Positions 22,868 to 35,075 are shown, counted from the stretch's first letter. The stretch: DNA of 64,000 bases from Galeruca laticollis (GCA_963921935.1 OY998178.1:50398951-50462950), one strand, 5' to 3'. Translations and numbers: made by a program. Notes: a model not told the origin generated them from the letters alone.

Positions 22868-23730
22868 GCCTCACCTCCTTCTTACTGAAAAGTATGGAAA
22901 AAATTCTCGACACATACATGAGAAGTGAATATTTATCAAATGCACCGCTTTACGAGGAACAATTTGCCTACCAACCTGGCAAATCTACCTTAGATGCCTT
23001 ACATTGTCTCGTAAGAGACCTAGAAAAGGCAATAGCTGCGAAAGAAGTATTGCTATGTGTCTTCGTAGATATAGAGGGATATTTTGATAACACCTCATGT
23101 GAATCAATTAGCGCTGCTGCAACTGCAAAGGGTATTCCATCTTCCATAATCAAATGGATTCAGTCCATTCTAAATACTAGGAAAATAATCTCATACCTCG
23201 GAGACCAGTCGACTACTATAAAAGCGGTGAAAGCTTGTCCTCAAGGAGGAGTGCTATCACCTCTACTGTGGTTACTAGTGGTTGACAACCTCCTAACAAA
23301 GCTAAAAATAGAAGGATTTCATGCTCTTGGCTATGCCGACGATTTAGTTATAGTGGTTAGAGGTAAGCACGACGGCATCATTGCCGATCGCATGCAATGT
23401 GCCTTGAACATCATAACTACCTGGTCTTCGAAGGAAGGATTTTCAGTCAATCCTAATAAAACCACACTTGTTTCATTCAATAACAGGAGGAAGTTAAGTA
23501 TACAGACTCCAATCTTGAATGGTACAACCCTGTTTTTTTCGGAAGAGGTTAAATACCTTGGAGTCATCCTTGATAGGAAACTTACGTGGAACTCACACCT
23601 CGCACACATCACCTCAAAAGCAACAAGGGCTCTTTGGACGTGTCGTGGGCTCTTTGGGAAAACTTGGGGTCTAAAACTAAAAATGATCTACTGGTCATAT
23701 ATAACGATTGTCAGACCTATCATCACCTAA
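22789..23730 (+). CDS. Reverse transcriptase domain of LOA-like ORF2
   Basis: 313 uninterrupted residues: FIPKSGK (8-14), YRPISLTSFLLK (23-34), FAYQPGKST (59-67), VFVDIEGYFDNT (91-102), CPQGGVLSPLLW (150-161) and catalytic GYADD (181-185), then VNPNKTTLVSF and VKYLGVILDRKLTWNSH. All catalytic Asp residues are present, so this domain alone looks intact. It ends at a TAA just after the IVRPIIT block. It would copy LINE RNA at the nicked target. Confidence 0.9.
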   Translation: METGRVCFIPKSGKRPPEEPKSYRPISLTSFLLKSMEKILDTYMRSEYLSNAPLYEEQFAYQPGKSTLDALHCLVRDLEKAIAAKEVLLCVFVDIEGYFDNTSCESISAAATAKGIPSSIIKWIQSILNTRKIISYLGDQSTTIKAVKACPQGGVLSPLLWLLVVDNLLTKLKIEGFHALGYADDLVIVVRGKHDGIIADRMQCALNIITTWSSKEGFSVNPNKTTLVSFNNRRKLSIQTPILNGTTLFFSEEVKYLGVILDRKLTWNSHLAHITSKATRALWTCRGLFGKTWGLKLKMIYWSYITIVRPIIT

Positions 23731-24058
23731 GCTTCGCTTGTATGGTGGAAGAAAACAACGCAACAAAGGGCTACAATGGAGTTGCAAAAATTGCAAAAAC
23801 TCGCATGTTTAGGAATAACGGGATTAATGAGATCATGCCCTGGCGCGGCCTTGGAGGTAATGCTAGATCTCCCTCCATTACATTTACATGTAAGGAGGAT
23901 TGCTCTGCAAAATGCCTATGGGTTAACATAGGCTAAATCTCTAAAACCCGGTGATTTGACAGGACATCTCGAGATACTGAGGGTTGGATCAATCCAATCT
24001 ATGATGATATCTAGGGACATAATGCCACTTAAACAAGATTTCGAAGTTACTCTGTTAT

Positions 24059-24840
24059 TATTAACGATCGCGAGTTAACACAAAATGATATCTCAGAAAT
24101 AACAAGAGGTGCCCTCACATTTTATACTGACGGGTCAAAAACAAACGAAGGAGTAGGAATAGGGGCTACAGGACCTATTCTTAGGTTATCAGTAGCCCTT
24201 GTTAACACTCCCACAATATTCCAAGCGGAAATACTAGCGATAGACTTCGGTGCTCAAGAGTGCCTCAAAAAGCGCATCAACGCAGCCAGAATATTCATTG
24301 CCTCCGACAACCTGCCTGCTTTGAAAGAAAGTCTACAACGTATGAGTCCAAAACAGTCTGGAGCTGCAAAGAATCACTTAAGCTACTGGCTAGACATAAC
24401 AAACTATCTCTGTTATGGGTGCCCGGGCAAAAGGGAATTTCTGGAATTGAGACTGCCGATGGTCTTGCAAAGGAAGGAGCTAGCACTCCTTTCAGCCGAC
24501 CCGAACCGTTTTGTGGCATTATTAAAAGCCCCATCGTGGAAGAAGTCCGGAAATGGGAAAAGGAACTTAGTGCAGCCTACTGGAAAAATGTTACAGGCCA
24601 AAGACAAGCAAAAAGGTTGACAACCTTCTGCTCGCTATGCTGAATCGCTTTTAGAGCTTCAGAAGTCTGATCTCAGAGCAATTACAGGACTCCATACGGG
24701 ATACTGCCCACTCAGATATCACCTCTGCAAAATGGGAAAAGTGGACAGAGTAACATGTAGATTCTGTGATAGTGCAGATGAAACAGCTGATCATATATTA
24801 TGCCATTGCGGCACGGTTGTTCTTGAGACCTGACCAGGTA
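24059..24840 (+). pseudogene. RNase H and Cys/His C-terminus of LOA-like ORF2
   Basis: TFYTDGSKTNEG (near 24120) opens an RNase H domain with QAEILAID near 24220, IASDN near 24300, and LLWVPGQKGISGIETAD in the 24260-24643 frame. The domain is split by at least two frameshifts. The C-terminal CRFCDSADETADHILCHC knuckle is at about 24757-24812. RNase H removes the RNA template; its presence distinguishes this from Jockey-clade elements. Confidence 0.75.
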
Positions 24841-25000
24841 ACAAAAATAGCTCCCAATCGGATAATAGGCTTCCTTAGAAGCCTTGATATCTGGGACAAA
24901 AAATAGATGGAGGGTATACACAAAAGATATTTTCAGGTGGCAGTATGGAAAGGCCAGCTATAGGCCAATCAACCCCTTTGTAATCTACAATCTACAAACA

Positions 25001-26139
25001 GGGATTTTCAAGAGGCAATACTCAATAGGAAAATGTCTGATTGACAGGATTTAATGTAAGCAAGCATGAAATGTGTGGGACATATCTCTTTACTTCATTC
25101 CTTCGTAACTAATACTCGAGACTTTCAAATTGGAGAATTGAAGTAGAACTAAATGATGTAACTGGAGATAAAATCCCGAAATGAGTATGTTTTCTCTATA
25201 CATAATCTCAAAAGTAGCTGAAAACGCTGTTTTTCGAGTACATAACCTCAAATATCTCAAGTTCTTGAGGATATGGGTCTGCTTTGACCTTGGATTCTAC
25301 GAAAAATATTATTCCGAAAATCGCTCATTTATTATGAACAAATGTATTGTGCCAGTTTGATTTTAATATTAAACATTTTCGTGCCACCTTATATACACGA
25401 ATTCCAATTCTTGTTATTTCATCTTAATCAGTTTATTAAAAATTACTTGTACGAGTTGTCGTTTCAAGTTAAATATTTGATTAATTATATACACAGCTGA
25501 CTTCTTATTATGCCCAGTTCACATCCTACTGCAAATCTAATTCGTAACAATATGTAATTTAATTGCCTATATTGTTCCGTTTTATGTTAGTTGTGTACAG
25601 GGAAATGGTACTGTATTTGGCTAAATTAGGATTCTCACGAACTAATTTGGTAAAACGACGGGTTTCATTATAAAGGAAATAAGAATCTATTATTTTGAAA
25701 CAATACGGGTGTACAGGGCTTCGCTGTCGATTGCAGCCAATCAGCTTTTTTTACCATCTATTGCCTTTTTTATGAGTTTTTTCATCCGTGCCAGTTGGTA
25801 CAAAATTGCCTTTACCCTAATTTTTTCTAATATCCAAATTAATTATTATTAATTAATGATCATGTAATCACTGAATATTTATATATTTTTGAAGCTAATT
25901 TTTCAATTGCTGATTCTGTTTATGGCTCATCATTTTTTATAACAACTGGTTTTCATGGATTACATGTAAATATCAGAAAAACATTCCTATTAATTTGTAC
26001 AATTCGACAATTATTGAAGAATTGCTCTTCTATTCATCATTTTGTATTTGAAGCAGCTGCCTGATATTGACATTTCGTTGATATAGTTTGATTATTCCTA
26101 TATATTTCTATTTACAAATACTATTATGCCTGATCACTA
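25001..26139. other. Intron sequence, no gene
   Basis: AT-rich and unique-looking. No supported feature. Confidence 0.5.
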
Positions 26140-27425
26140 GAGAAGCTTCTCCAGCGAAGTGAACTCACTTCCGAGGCATCCAGGTTAGCTAAAATACTAA
26201 GTCGAAGGAATAACGTTCCCATTGGAATGCTCAAGAAAGCAGACGGGTTCAGTCCATAAAACGGGCGATGAGTGAATTCGATCACTATAAAGTAAAGGCT
26301 CCTGCAACAAGGTCTGGGTATTCTCCTACCAGTGCTGGAAGGAATATTTCAATTCACTTGGGTGAGTCTTGGAAGAATGCCGAAGTTGTCTTCATCTCCA
26401 AAGCCGGGACGAAAAACTATACAGCAGCCAAGTCCGTCAGACCCGTTAGTCTCACATCATTTCTATTTAAGACACTGGAAAAGTGATAGATAGAGAACAA
26501 TTAGAAGAAAGTTTGAAACAGTGTCCATTCCATCGACATCAGCACGCTTATCGGCAAGGTAGGTCAATGGAAACGGCCCACCACGACATAGTGCAAAGGG
26601 TGGAGAAGGCAGTACAACTTAAGGAGGTAGTTCTGAGCGCCTTCTTCTACGTCAGAGGAGCCTTCGACAAGGCGAGAGCAAATCTTATTGAGGCAACACT
26701 GCTATTCAGGGGACTCTGGTTCGCCCGGAAGCATCACGTCATTTATAGACGGTTCCCGCATGGACGGAAGGTCAGTAGCAGGTGGCCTAATGTATGACAT
26801 AAAAGTGCAAAAGAGCTATGCTCTGGGTAAATACTCCACGGTCTTCAAATCAGTAATATTTGCCATCTTGTGAGCCGTAGAGCAGATAACAGAATAGGAC
26901 GCATCTAGACGTCCTGTTAGCAATTGCTCGGATAGTCATGCCGCTATTGAAGCAATCCGGTACTGGTTCACGAATGCGCAGACGCTCTGGATAGCCTGGC
27001 TAATTCAGAATGATAAGTTGCTATATTGTGGATACGGGGACACAGGGGGATCGAAGGCAACGAGCGGGCAGATGAACTTGTCAGGCGAGGTGCCAACATG
27101 TCCTGCTGTGGACCCGAACCGAAAATAGGGTTGAGTAAGGCTCAAACTTCCACCTTGCTCAAATAATGTGCCCAGAGAAAACTCGAGAAATATTGGAGAG
27201 ACTGTAACGGCCTCAGGGGGGTGAAACACACAATCGCTTGCCTGGGTACAACAAGGACACGGTGGGTGCTGAATAGACCAAGATCACAGCTAAAACTGAT
27301 AATTGGTGCATTGACCGGCCATTGCGGATTTAGGAGACATCTGTTAAAAATCATTTCAGACCCAGATTGCGGGCAGGAGGAATTCTCTGACCACTTTTTC
27401 GGCACCTTTGAGGTATATACATACA
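26140..27425 (+). pseudogene. Internally deleted LOA/R1-group LINE (RT joined to RNase H)
   Basis: The first part encodes the start of RT (AEVVFISKAGTK, RPVSLTSFLFKTLEK near 26370-26486, then HAYRQGRSMETA and a degenerate AFFYVRGAFDKA block to about 26700). Within a few codons the text passes to an RNase H start (ITSFIDGSRMDGRS, near 26730-26780). The RT palm with YADD is missing, so about 1 kb was lost internally. The RNase H end (NERADELVRRGA-like text near 27060-27090) and C-terminal domain (27180-27425) follow with many stops. It is a different subfamily from 20790-25000. Confidence 0.7.
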
Positions 27426-27510
27426 AGTGTTTTAAATGAAACTCAATATTTCCAGCTTATTCTACAATATAATGAAAAATGTTGAAAATTCTAAAAAATT
27501 GACAATAGTT
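27426..27510. repeat. Single arm of a palindromic MITE
   Basis: The ~80 bp starting AGTGTTTTAAATGAAACTCAA and ending TTCTAAAAAATTGACA match one arm of the 155-bp palindrome at 49455-49609. The other arm is absent. Confidence 0.7.
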
Positions 27511-28573
27511 TCGATCACTGAATATTATCGTCAGAATGATGCCTACCTGATGTTTAGTAGTTATTTTTAGCTAGACCAAGAAGTGACCTACCTTGTGATT
27601 GACTTAATATATGTTAATAGAAAATAGAGGATGTGATATTACAAATAATGAAGCTTAGATATTATTAGCCCTATGGTGATGTCCTGTATAGACATACAGA
27701 TTTTTTTGTGTGGATATAATCGAAGAAGAAGACCAACATTCCCTTTCTCTGAGAGACGTCACGGTCTTTTTACGCATGTCGAGATGTTTTGAAAGGAAAC
27801 CGAACGAGTGGAGTAACCAGGGGAATAGAGGGGAATGGCCTAATTGCCAGGCATCATTCACTCATTCATTTATTATACCTAATCCATAAAGGGTTACTTA
27901 TTACATTGTGTTGTGCATCATGAGGTTACATAATTCGGCCAGTATATATAGGTTTGAATTCTTTCCGACGAAAGCCTTTTTCATTATTTCCTCTATATTG
28001 TTTTATTTAAGATACATTTTATAGATTATTATTATTGTGCCACTAACTTCTGTTGTTTGAATTATTGTTTTTTTTTGACTATTTACTCACGTGAACTATA
28101 TATCTGATATGTCAACAAGCTCCATGTTACTTAATTATGTGATACATTTTCAAAACTATCATATTTTCAAGGCGTAATTACTTATAGTTAATAGATTTAG
28201 AATTATATTTAAAATTTAGAGCTCGCAGTACATTGACAGTATATACATTATTTTTTTATTATTAAATTAACTTCTGATTTATCTCATTATGCTCTCAAGC
28301 TTTTAAAATATAAATTTTTGCTTCATTCACACAATACTCTGAGTACGTGTAATTTTAACCATTATAGTTAAAAAAAGTCTCCTAGCATTTTATTATTTTT
28401 TCCGATTTTCTCATTAGGCTGAAGGATCTCAAATATGTATTTGTTTTACCTTTTTAATTTTAGATATGCTTCTGAGATATTATTTTTGTAAATGTTGCGG
28501 ATTTATGTTAGAGAAATCATTATTTGATTAGTTTATAATTTTCCCATTTGGCTGACTTCCATGATATATATTT
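27511..28573. other. Intron sequence, no gene
   Basis: No supported feature. The open frame at 27655-27861 (-) has no recognisable content. Confidence 0.45.
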
Positions 28574-29359
28574 TTACTTTTACGCCCAACCTATCTAAAA
28601 CGCGAAAAAAATATTGGTTTACACCAAAAAAGGTTGAAATTTTGAAAAAAAATTGAGTTATCTTTACGTTTTTCATGAAGAACAACACGAAAAAAACGGT
28701 TTTTAGAAAAAAATTCCTGTGTGAATGTCGTCGTCGGCCACTTTTCGTTACATGTCTTGTTAGCACGATACAACCTCCGGAGTTCAACAAGTCACCATTT
28801 TTATGATTGAATATTGTTCAGGACATCTCACAGATGAACCCTATTAATTTTCAGCTCACCAGAGCCAGAACAACAAGGGCTATAGTATTTTAAGTACGAC
28901 ATTGTTAGAACGATACAGCCTCCGGAGTATATACAAGTGACCAATTTTATGATTCGATATTATTCAGGGCGTCTCAAAGATGAACTCTGTTGATATTCAG
29001 CATACTAAAGCCAGTACAACGAGTGGTACTTGAAGTACCAAATTTTTGTCATTTTTGGAGAATTGTCAGTTTGTTACCACGATGAAGCCTCCAGAATGTA
29101 TACAAGTGACCAATTTTATGATTGAAAATTGTTCAGGGTGGCTAATAGATGAAGCTTATTGCTTTTTAGCTCATCAGAGCTAGTACAACGGGTGCTAATG
29201 TACCTGAAGTGTCTCATGTTGGGTCCTTTTTGGAGAAGTTTCGGTTTGTTAGAACAATTCATTCCCCGAAGTGTATTCAAGTGACAATTCAACGATAGAG
29301 TATTGTTCAGGGCATCTCACAGATGTAGAAAATTTAGTTTTAGTCTCTCAAACCGTTTA
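28574..29359 (+). repeat. Detached right arm of the foldback-like family
   Basis: It runs from the inner motif (tttttacttttacgccc, 28571-28587) through the ACACGAAAAAA segment, a short (GTC)n and four of the five ordered subunits to the AAACCGTTTA terminus. The innermost subunit is missing: the text jumps from the (GTC)n block directly to the second subunit (TTCAACAAGTCACC). Confidence 0.8.
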
Positions 29360-30648
29360 TATTCTCATCAATTCAAAATATGTGCAGTTTGTTTTCACAC
29401 TCGATAGCTTGTGTAACTTTTCTCTTCCTTATATTCCTTCTATTCATGTCAAATTAATTTAATATGTTTGGAGTCTTCCTATTCCATTTAATAATTATCA
29501 TTTGTAGCATAATTAGTTCTCATTGTATTTTAGGGGATTGAGTACGGGCTACAACTTTTTTTTGTATTGGCTAATGATCCTATTTCAAGTTGCTGCTAGC
29601 TACTCATGTCCTAAGTTCTGGCTTTGGGTTTGCTGTTGTTTTGAGTACCGGTTAATGGCAAGGCTGTAAGTACAGCTACACATCATCAGATCACAGCTAC
29701 CTTTAACCACCTGGCTACACCTGAATATTGATGAAATTTTTGTTTTGTTATCCTAATTATCTTTGATTATCTCTATACATATTTTTTCAAACTGACATCC
29801 CTATATACATATATTTTTTTAAAATTAAGGTAAATAGACCAAGTAGAGAGTTCTACTCTGTTGTTTTATTTGTTCTTCACCATATACTGCTATAAGTTGT
29901 TTTAAGTTGACTATTCTTATTATTTTTAAATATATGAATACAAATATTTTTTTCATAATACGTTAACTGATAGGGAGTTCTAGAAGAACGGGGAAAACCT
30001 TTCTTTTGGCTAAGTTAGGAAAACAGCGATTCCCTTTTAATTTCAACCCACCCCTACTCTCCGGCATTTGAAATAACTTGTCGTAATTACACGCACACCC
30101 TGGCACTATATATCAGCTAAACTTGAATCTTCTATTTTCCATATTTCTTTCATTTCAAGTAATATTTTCTTTAGCATCAGAATAATTAATTTTCCATTCA
30201 GTAATTAGGGCGCAAAGAATGTGCGTGGCAGCGTGTTGCCATGGACAATTATTAACTTGATTTATCTATCAATGGCCAAATTTCCCAAAGCTCAAAATAT
30301 AATGGGAAATTGAGCACTTCAAAACGGTTCTGCTCCTAGAAATCTAGCAAGGTTATCAAGATAATATCTTGATTCTTGCATCTATTTTTAGCTGCGAGGA
30401 AGCATCATTAATAAATATTACTTATCCAATTTTGTGGCAACACTATAAATATATTCTTAATTCGCAATATCTATATGATTCTGAAAGTTGAGAAGTGATA
30501 TTATATTATTTTGAAGAATTTAATGAACTGTTTGGTAATAATAGAACACGGTAAGGATCCATTTCAATGAAGTAATTTTTGGCACATTATATGTGCAAAT
30601 ATTATTTTCAAATCGTTTTTTTTTTAATTATGAATGAAACCAACTTAC
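29360..30648. other. Intron sequence, no gene
   Basis: AT-rich; no supported element. Ordinary intron-like sequence up to the microexon. Confidence 0.45.
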
Positions 30649-30685
30649 TCTCGGTACTAAATCCACTTTTCTTTATGCTCTCAAT
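30649..30685 (-). CDS. 37-nt microexon (exon 2) of the secreted host protein
   Basis: On the minus strand a strong acceptor (ttttctatttcag) precedes ATTGAGAGC, and a consensus donor (GTAAGT) follows ACCGAGA. The exon encodes IESIKKSGFSTE plus one base. Exon 1 ends in phase 0, and exon 3 begins with the two bases that complete the codon. This consistency across about 28 kb, together with two textbook splice sites, is the main evidence for the gene. Confidence 0.6.
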
Positions 30686-30871
30686 CTGAAATAGAAAATA
30701 TTATTTTAATTATTGTACATATTAATGGAACATATCGATACACATGAATTAAACAAAAAAATTCAAGCCCCATTGTGAACACCCTCCAACAGATATCTGG
30801 AATATTCCAAGCAAATATCTTTCAAAATTATTGTAGGCGATGTCTATATTGCTTACAAATAGTATTATGCC
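30686..30871. other. Intron 1, proximal part, with LTR target site
   Basis: It ends in TGCC (30868-30871), the left copy of the 4-bp target-site duplication of the gypsy element. Confidence 0.7.
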
Positions 30872-31392
30872 TGTAGTGGCGATACCATTATACCAATATC
30901 ATTACCATTTAATTGGCAGGATCGCCATGTAGTGGCTACTTAGCAAGTGCCCTCGTAGATACCTCGATTAAACCATAACACCATTTATTGTCGAGAAACA
31001 CTTACCTCGTAACCATGTGTTGGGGTTGGATAAGAAACACTTTGATTTAATTCACTGGGTTAGTATATTAATCTAAATACAATTTACACATTAATCTACA
31101 TTAGAACTATATCGAATATAAATACTGAGTTCTCCGCCATTTCTCAATGCTTAATTATTTATATGAAATATTTGACAATACTTCAAGTCGATAACTTCAA
31201 TTTCACGTTCAAGTTCAAAATATGAAAGAATGTTGTTTACCCTTCGGTCATGACTGATAAACAAACGTGTTATGAGTTCAATGTTATGAGTTCATTATCT
31301 CTTGAATATTGAAATTAGATATTATTATTAGATTCTATTTTTATACTTAATTAAAGACCTTTTGTCCTTATTGTCTTTTATAACTCACTACA
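30872..31392 (-). repeat. 3' LTR of the gypsy element
   Basis: A 521-bp LTR bounded by inverted TGTAGTG and CACTACA. On the minus strand it is preceded directly by a polypurine tract (AAGAGGGGATGA, 31393-31404). Confidence 0.9.
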
Positions 31393-31516
31393 TCATCCCC
31401 TCTTGGGAGAGAAAAATTACTGTCTTAATTTTTCGATATCACTTATACATAAAAATAGTTTGTTTATTAAATGTTTTTTGTTTACTAACACTACTTTGTT
31501 CGTTTATAAACACTCT

Positions 31517-33166
31517 TCACTTATTTACATTTTTTTTCCGGTCAACGTATCTGAACATACGATTTTTGTGTACGATTTGCGTCTTATTGTCTGGAGATGT
31601 GATCTCGCAGTTCACACCTGTTATTCCCGATATTTTAAACGGACCTAAATAATGTGGATCAAATTTATTTCTACCTTCATTTTTTAAAATTACTAATTCC
31701 CCTATTCTAAAATTTACAGGTGAGGAATCCTTTTCACTACTACTGACTCTATTTAGCTTATTATTTATTAGAAACTGTCTGGCTCTTTCATTAGCGTATT
31801 GTAATTTGTACTTCAATTCCTTATCATATCTTTCAAAATTATAACATGGTTCGATTTTTTCACCTAAGAATTCTGGCAAATTGGGCTTTCTCCCGAATAA
31901 TAACTCAAAAGGAGTGTATCCATGATATGTACTCGGGGTAGTATTATAACAGTAAGCAAACGTTTTAACAAACTCACACCAGTTATTCCTGGAGTCTGCG
32001 ATAAAGTGTCTTACATACTCATTAAATGTTCGGTGTAACCTTTCACAACTGCCTATTGCTTCGTGATGGTAAGCCGTTGAAAAATTATGTTTTATATTTA
32101 AAAGTTCCGCTAAATTCTTCATTATCTCATTCTTGTATTCTGTTCCCTGATCTGTTCTTATCTCCTTCATCAGCCCGTAATTCGGTATAAAATTGTCGAA
32201 TATTGCTTTTGCTATAGTGTGTGCTTCTTTATTCTGAACTGGTATCATAACTGCGTATTTAGTTAGTTCGCATAGTATTGTAATGCAATAACGATTCCCG
32301 TTGTTACTTTCTACAAACGGACCTATTGTGTCTATGTAAATAATATCAAACGGTTTTATCCCTGTATCTGTGATGACAAATTTTTCTTTATGAGTAATCT
32401 TTGCTTTGTTTACTTGACATTTATGACAATTCTTTACGTACTTTCTTACGTCTCTCTCCATGTTTTTCCATTTGAAATTTGCTCTTAGTTTCTTTAATAA
32501 TCTATTATTTCCTACATGTCCTCCAAACATTGGATCGTTGTGGTATCTTTCTAATATCTTTTTGATCTCTTCTTTTTGCTGTACCGTTCTTGGTACTTCA
32601 CATATACATATTTGAATACTTTTTAACCTTTGATTTCCTACTTCTGTAAATTCTTCTACTGTGCACTTTTGAAATATATCATCATTTGTATATATTTTCA
32701 TTCTTTTTACTTCATTTCTTACCGATAGCTCTTCAAGCTTTTCCAACGTTCGTCCTAGGTCGAAGTTGTTTAATCCGGTATTTACGGCTTCACTAAATTT
32801 CAACTTATTTTTGATCCGAATGCTCATCCTTAGCGAGATACGGTTATTTTCAAAATGTAAAATTGGTAATTTATGTGCCTCAAGATTGTTTAAAACTTTT
32901 ATTACTGCTGGTTTTTGTATTCTTACTTCCTTTGTTTCCACGTTATTCTGTTGATCCTTTCCTGTTTGGGCGTTTTCTTTTTGCGCTTGTGCTCTTGTGA
33001 TTGCTAAGACATGTGAATTATGTATGTATAAATCCTTAAGTTCATCTATGGATATTCTCGATATGCTATCCGCGTAATTTGATGTACCTTTAACATATTG
33101 TATTTCAAAATCGTATTCTTCCAAATCAATTCGTATTCTCGTGAGTTTCGAGGTCGGATCTTTCAT
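31517..33166 (-). CDS. Gypsy integrase (pol C-terminal part), with the end of RNase H
   Basis: 549 uninterrupted residues. The start is the last part of RNase H (KGTSNYADSISR, residues 26-37). The integrase zinc domain has H209, H217, C247 and C250. The catalytic core has D279 (IDTIGPF), D339 (TDQGTEY) and E375 (CERLHRT), giving the D,D-35-E spacing. A C-terminal segment (ELVILKNEGRNKFDP, near 510) resembles the GPY/F module with LGPFKI. It would insert element DNA into the genome. No catalytic residue is missing, so the insertion is fairly young. Confidence 0.92.
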   Translation of the reverse strand: MKDPTSKLTRIRIDLEEYDFEIQYVKGTSNYADSISRISIDELKDLYIHNSHVLAITRAQAQKENAQTGKDQQNNVETKEVRIQKPAVIKVLNNLEAHKLPILHFENNRISLRMSIRIKNKLKFSEAVNTGLNNFDLGRTLEKLEELSVRNEVKRMKIYTNDDIFQKCTVEEFTEVGNQRLKSIQICICEVPRTVQQKEEIKKILERYHNDPMFGGHVGNNRLLKKLRANFKWKNMERDVRKYVKNCHKCQVNKAKITHKEKFVITDTGIKPFDIIYIDTIGPFVESNNGNRYCITILCELTKYAVMIPVQNKEAHTIAKAIFDNFIPNYGLMKEIRTDQGTEYKNEIMKNLAELLNIKHNFSTAYHHEAIGSCERLHRTFNEYVRHFIADSRNNWCEFVKTFAYCYNTTPSTYHGYTPFELLFGRKPNLPEFLGEKIEPCYNFERYDKELKYKLQYANERARQFLINNKLNRVSSSEKDSSPVNFRIGELVILKNEGRNKFDPHYLGPFKISGITGVNCEITSPDNKTQIVHKNRMFRYVDRKKNVNK

Positions 33167-34555
33167 TGCGAATAGATGTGTTAGTGGCTTGTGATCCGTT
33201 TTTACTATGAAGTGTGTAGGTCAATCCCTTCGTACTTTTGACTTAAGATTGCTGAACATGCGCTATTTGAAGCGTCTGTGGTTAATATGAATTGTCTATT
33301 GAAGTCTGGATATCTTAAAATTGGTGGGTTCATTAGTGCATTTTTTAAGACCTGAAATGAGTTTTCGCACTCTTGTGACCATTCAAATTTCACGTTTTTC
33401 CTAGCTAACCTATTTAAAGGAATACATATCTCGGCAAAATTCTGAATGAATCTTCGATAGTAATTGCAAAATGCAACAAATCTTTTGACCTCGTTGGCAT
33501 TCTTCGGCACTGGATAATGCTGAATGACCGAATATTTTGCTTTATCTGGTGAAACACCATCCTTTGATAAATTATGACCTAAATATGTGACTTCTCGCCT
33601 GAAGAATTGGCATTTTTGTGGATTTAATTTTAAATTGAATTTTCGACATGCGTCAAACACCTTTCTAAGATTGGTTAAATGATGATTTTCTGAAATTCCT
33701 ATCACAACTATATCGTCCATATAGAGAAAAGCTTTTTCTGGAGTTAACCCTGAAAATGCGATTGACATCATCCTTGAAAAACTATTAGGACTTATATTTA
33801 GCCCAAAGGGTAGTCTTGTGAATTGAAATGAGCCTTTTTCTGTACTAAACGAAGTGTATTTTCTAGAAGATTGTTCTAAAGGTATTTGATGAAAACCTGA
33901 CATAAGATCTAAAACTGAGAACCATTTTGCTGTCCCTAATTGATCCAAAATTGCGTCTATACGAGGTGAAGGAAATTTATCTGTGACTATTTTCTTATTT
34001 AACTGTCTAAAATATATACAAAGTCTCCATGCCTTATCTTGATTCGTCGATTTCTTTGGTACGAGTAGTACTGGACTGTTATAATCTGATACTGAGGGTT
34101 CAATTATTCCCTGTGTTATAAGGTTTTCTACTTGATTATTTAATTCCGTCGTTTGCGAATGTGGTGTACGATAATTTTTTATGTATATCGGTGTATCATC
34201 TTTTACTGATATCTTTTGTTCGTAAAAGTTATTGTGCGTTAGTATATCATTCTTTGAAGCAAATATATCTTCGTAATTTTCACAAAGTTTTGTTAAATCA
34301 TTTCTTACATATTCCGGTACTTCTAAGTTTAGTGCTTTCCTTAATTCTTTCAGTCTGTTACTATTATCAGTCTTAATTGTATATATATCGAATAAATCTA
34401 AATCTGAGGTCTCAATGTTCCTAGTTTTTACTGTAATACTTTCATAATTTGTATTTAAAATTCTGACGTAAGGTGTTGTCCTTGATACTATGGATCTGGC
34501 TATAAATACTTCTGGTGCTATTCTTGTTGCTCTATTACTGTATCCTTTCTCAAAT
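33167..34555 (-). pseudogene. Gypsy reverse transcriptase and broken RNase H
   Basis: An open frame runs from about 34555 to 33205: LVPKKS near 34060, DLMSGFHQIPL, TRLPFGLNISP, catalytic YMDD (about 33715) and LGHNLS, all in gypsy order. RNase H begins (TTDASNSACSAILSQ), but the text then jumps to the TDHKPLTHLF block across a frame change near 33220, so about 150 bp of RNase H appear deleted. A frameshift near 34550 separates it from protease. RT and RNase H make the DNA copy; this pol is not contiguous. Confidence 0.85.
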
Positions 34556-35075
34556 ACTTGAAATTTTCTATTAGCCTGTATACCTCACATCTAGGTGGTA
34601 TTGCTAAGGTATCATATTCTGGATTACCAAAAATTCGTATGATTTCTCGCCTGTTAGGCTTGTAATTTATGTGCAATTCTGATTGTGAATAGTCTAATAT
34701 ACAATTATTTTTTGTCATGAAGTCTCTTCCTATTAGTCCATTCGTAGGTATTGGAAAATTTTCTTCCACTACGTGAAAACAATGACTTAAAGTTATGTTA
34801 TTGATATAAAGGTTTATGCATATTTGACCTAGAGTTTTTGCTGAGCCTTCAGTTACCCCCTTAATGCTTATTTTATTCCTAGTCTCAATTAGATGATGTG
34901 GAAAATCTTTAGAAATTTTGATTAGAGAAATGTCTGCTCCTGTATCTAATATAAAATTACAGATGTTGTCTGATACGCTTGTGTGAATTTCTATAAAGTT
35001 AGAAAGTGATAAATCTAAATAGTATGCTGAATATGTTCCTGAAATTTTGTTTTCGTTATCTGATTTTTCATTCAA
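34518..35075 (-). CDS. Gypsy aspartic protease
   Basis: 185 residues with the catalytic DTGA at 44-47 (FILDTGADISLI) and a later GLIGRDFM block (near 137-144), the two hallmarks of retropepsins. The frame is -1 relative to gag and overlaps its stop codon, which suggests expression by -1 frameshifting, as is common in this group; no canonical slippery heptamer is seen. It would cleave the Gag-Pol polyprotein. Confidence 0.88.
   Translation of the reverse strand: MNEKSDNENKISGTYSAYYLDLSLSNFIEIHTSVSDNICNFILDTGADISLIKISKDFPHHLIETRNKISIKGVTEGSAKTLGQICINLYINNITLSHCFHVVEENFPIPTNGLIGRDFMTKNNCILDYSQSELHINYKPNRREIIRIFGNPEYDTLAIPPRCEVYRLIENFKYLRKDTVIEQQE

Larger units (their letters stand above)
20790..25000 (+). 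mobile_element. LOA-like LINE, nearly full length but decayed
   Basis: In order: an ORF1 C-terminal remnant, endonuclease, linker, RT, RNase H and a Cys/His C-terminal knuckle, all on the plus strand. The 5' end is truncated near 20790 and the 3' end fades near 24960-25000 without poly(A). RNase H after RT places it in the I group; the ORF1 text and endonuclease most resemble LOA-clade elements. It lies in intron 2 of the host gene, in the opposite orientation. Confidence 0.8.

Noticed and set aside
29560..29760. Possible SINE (short GC-richer stretch in the intron)
   Set aside because: No tRNA-like boxes, tail or target duplication could be supported.
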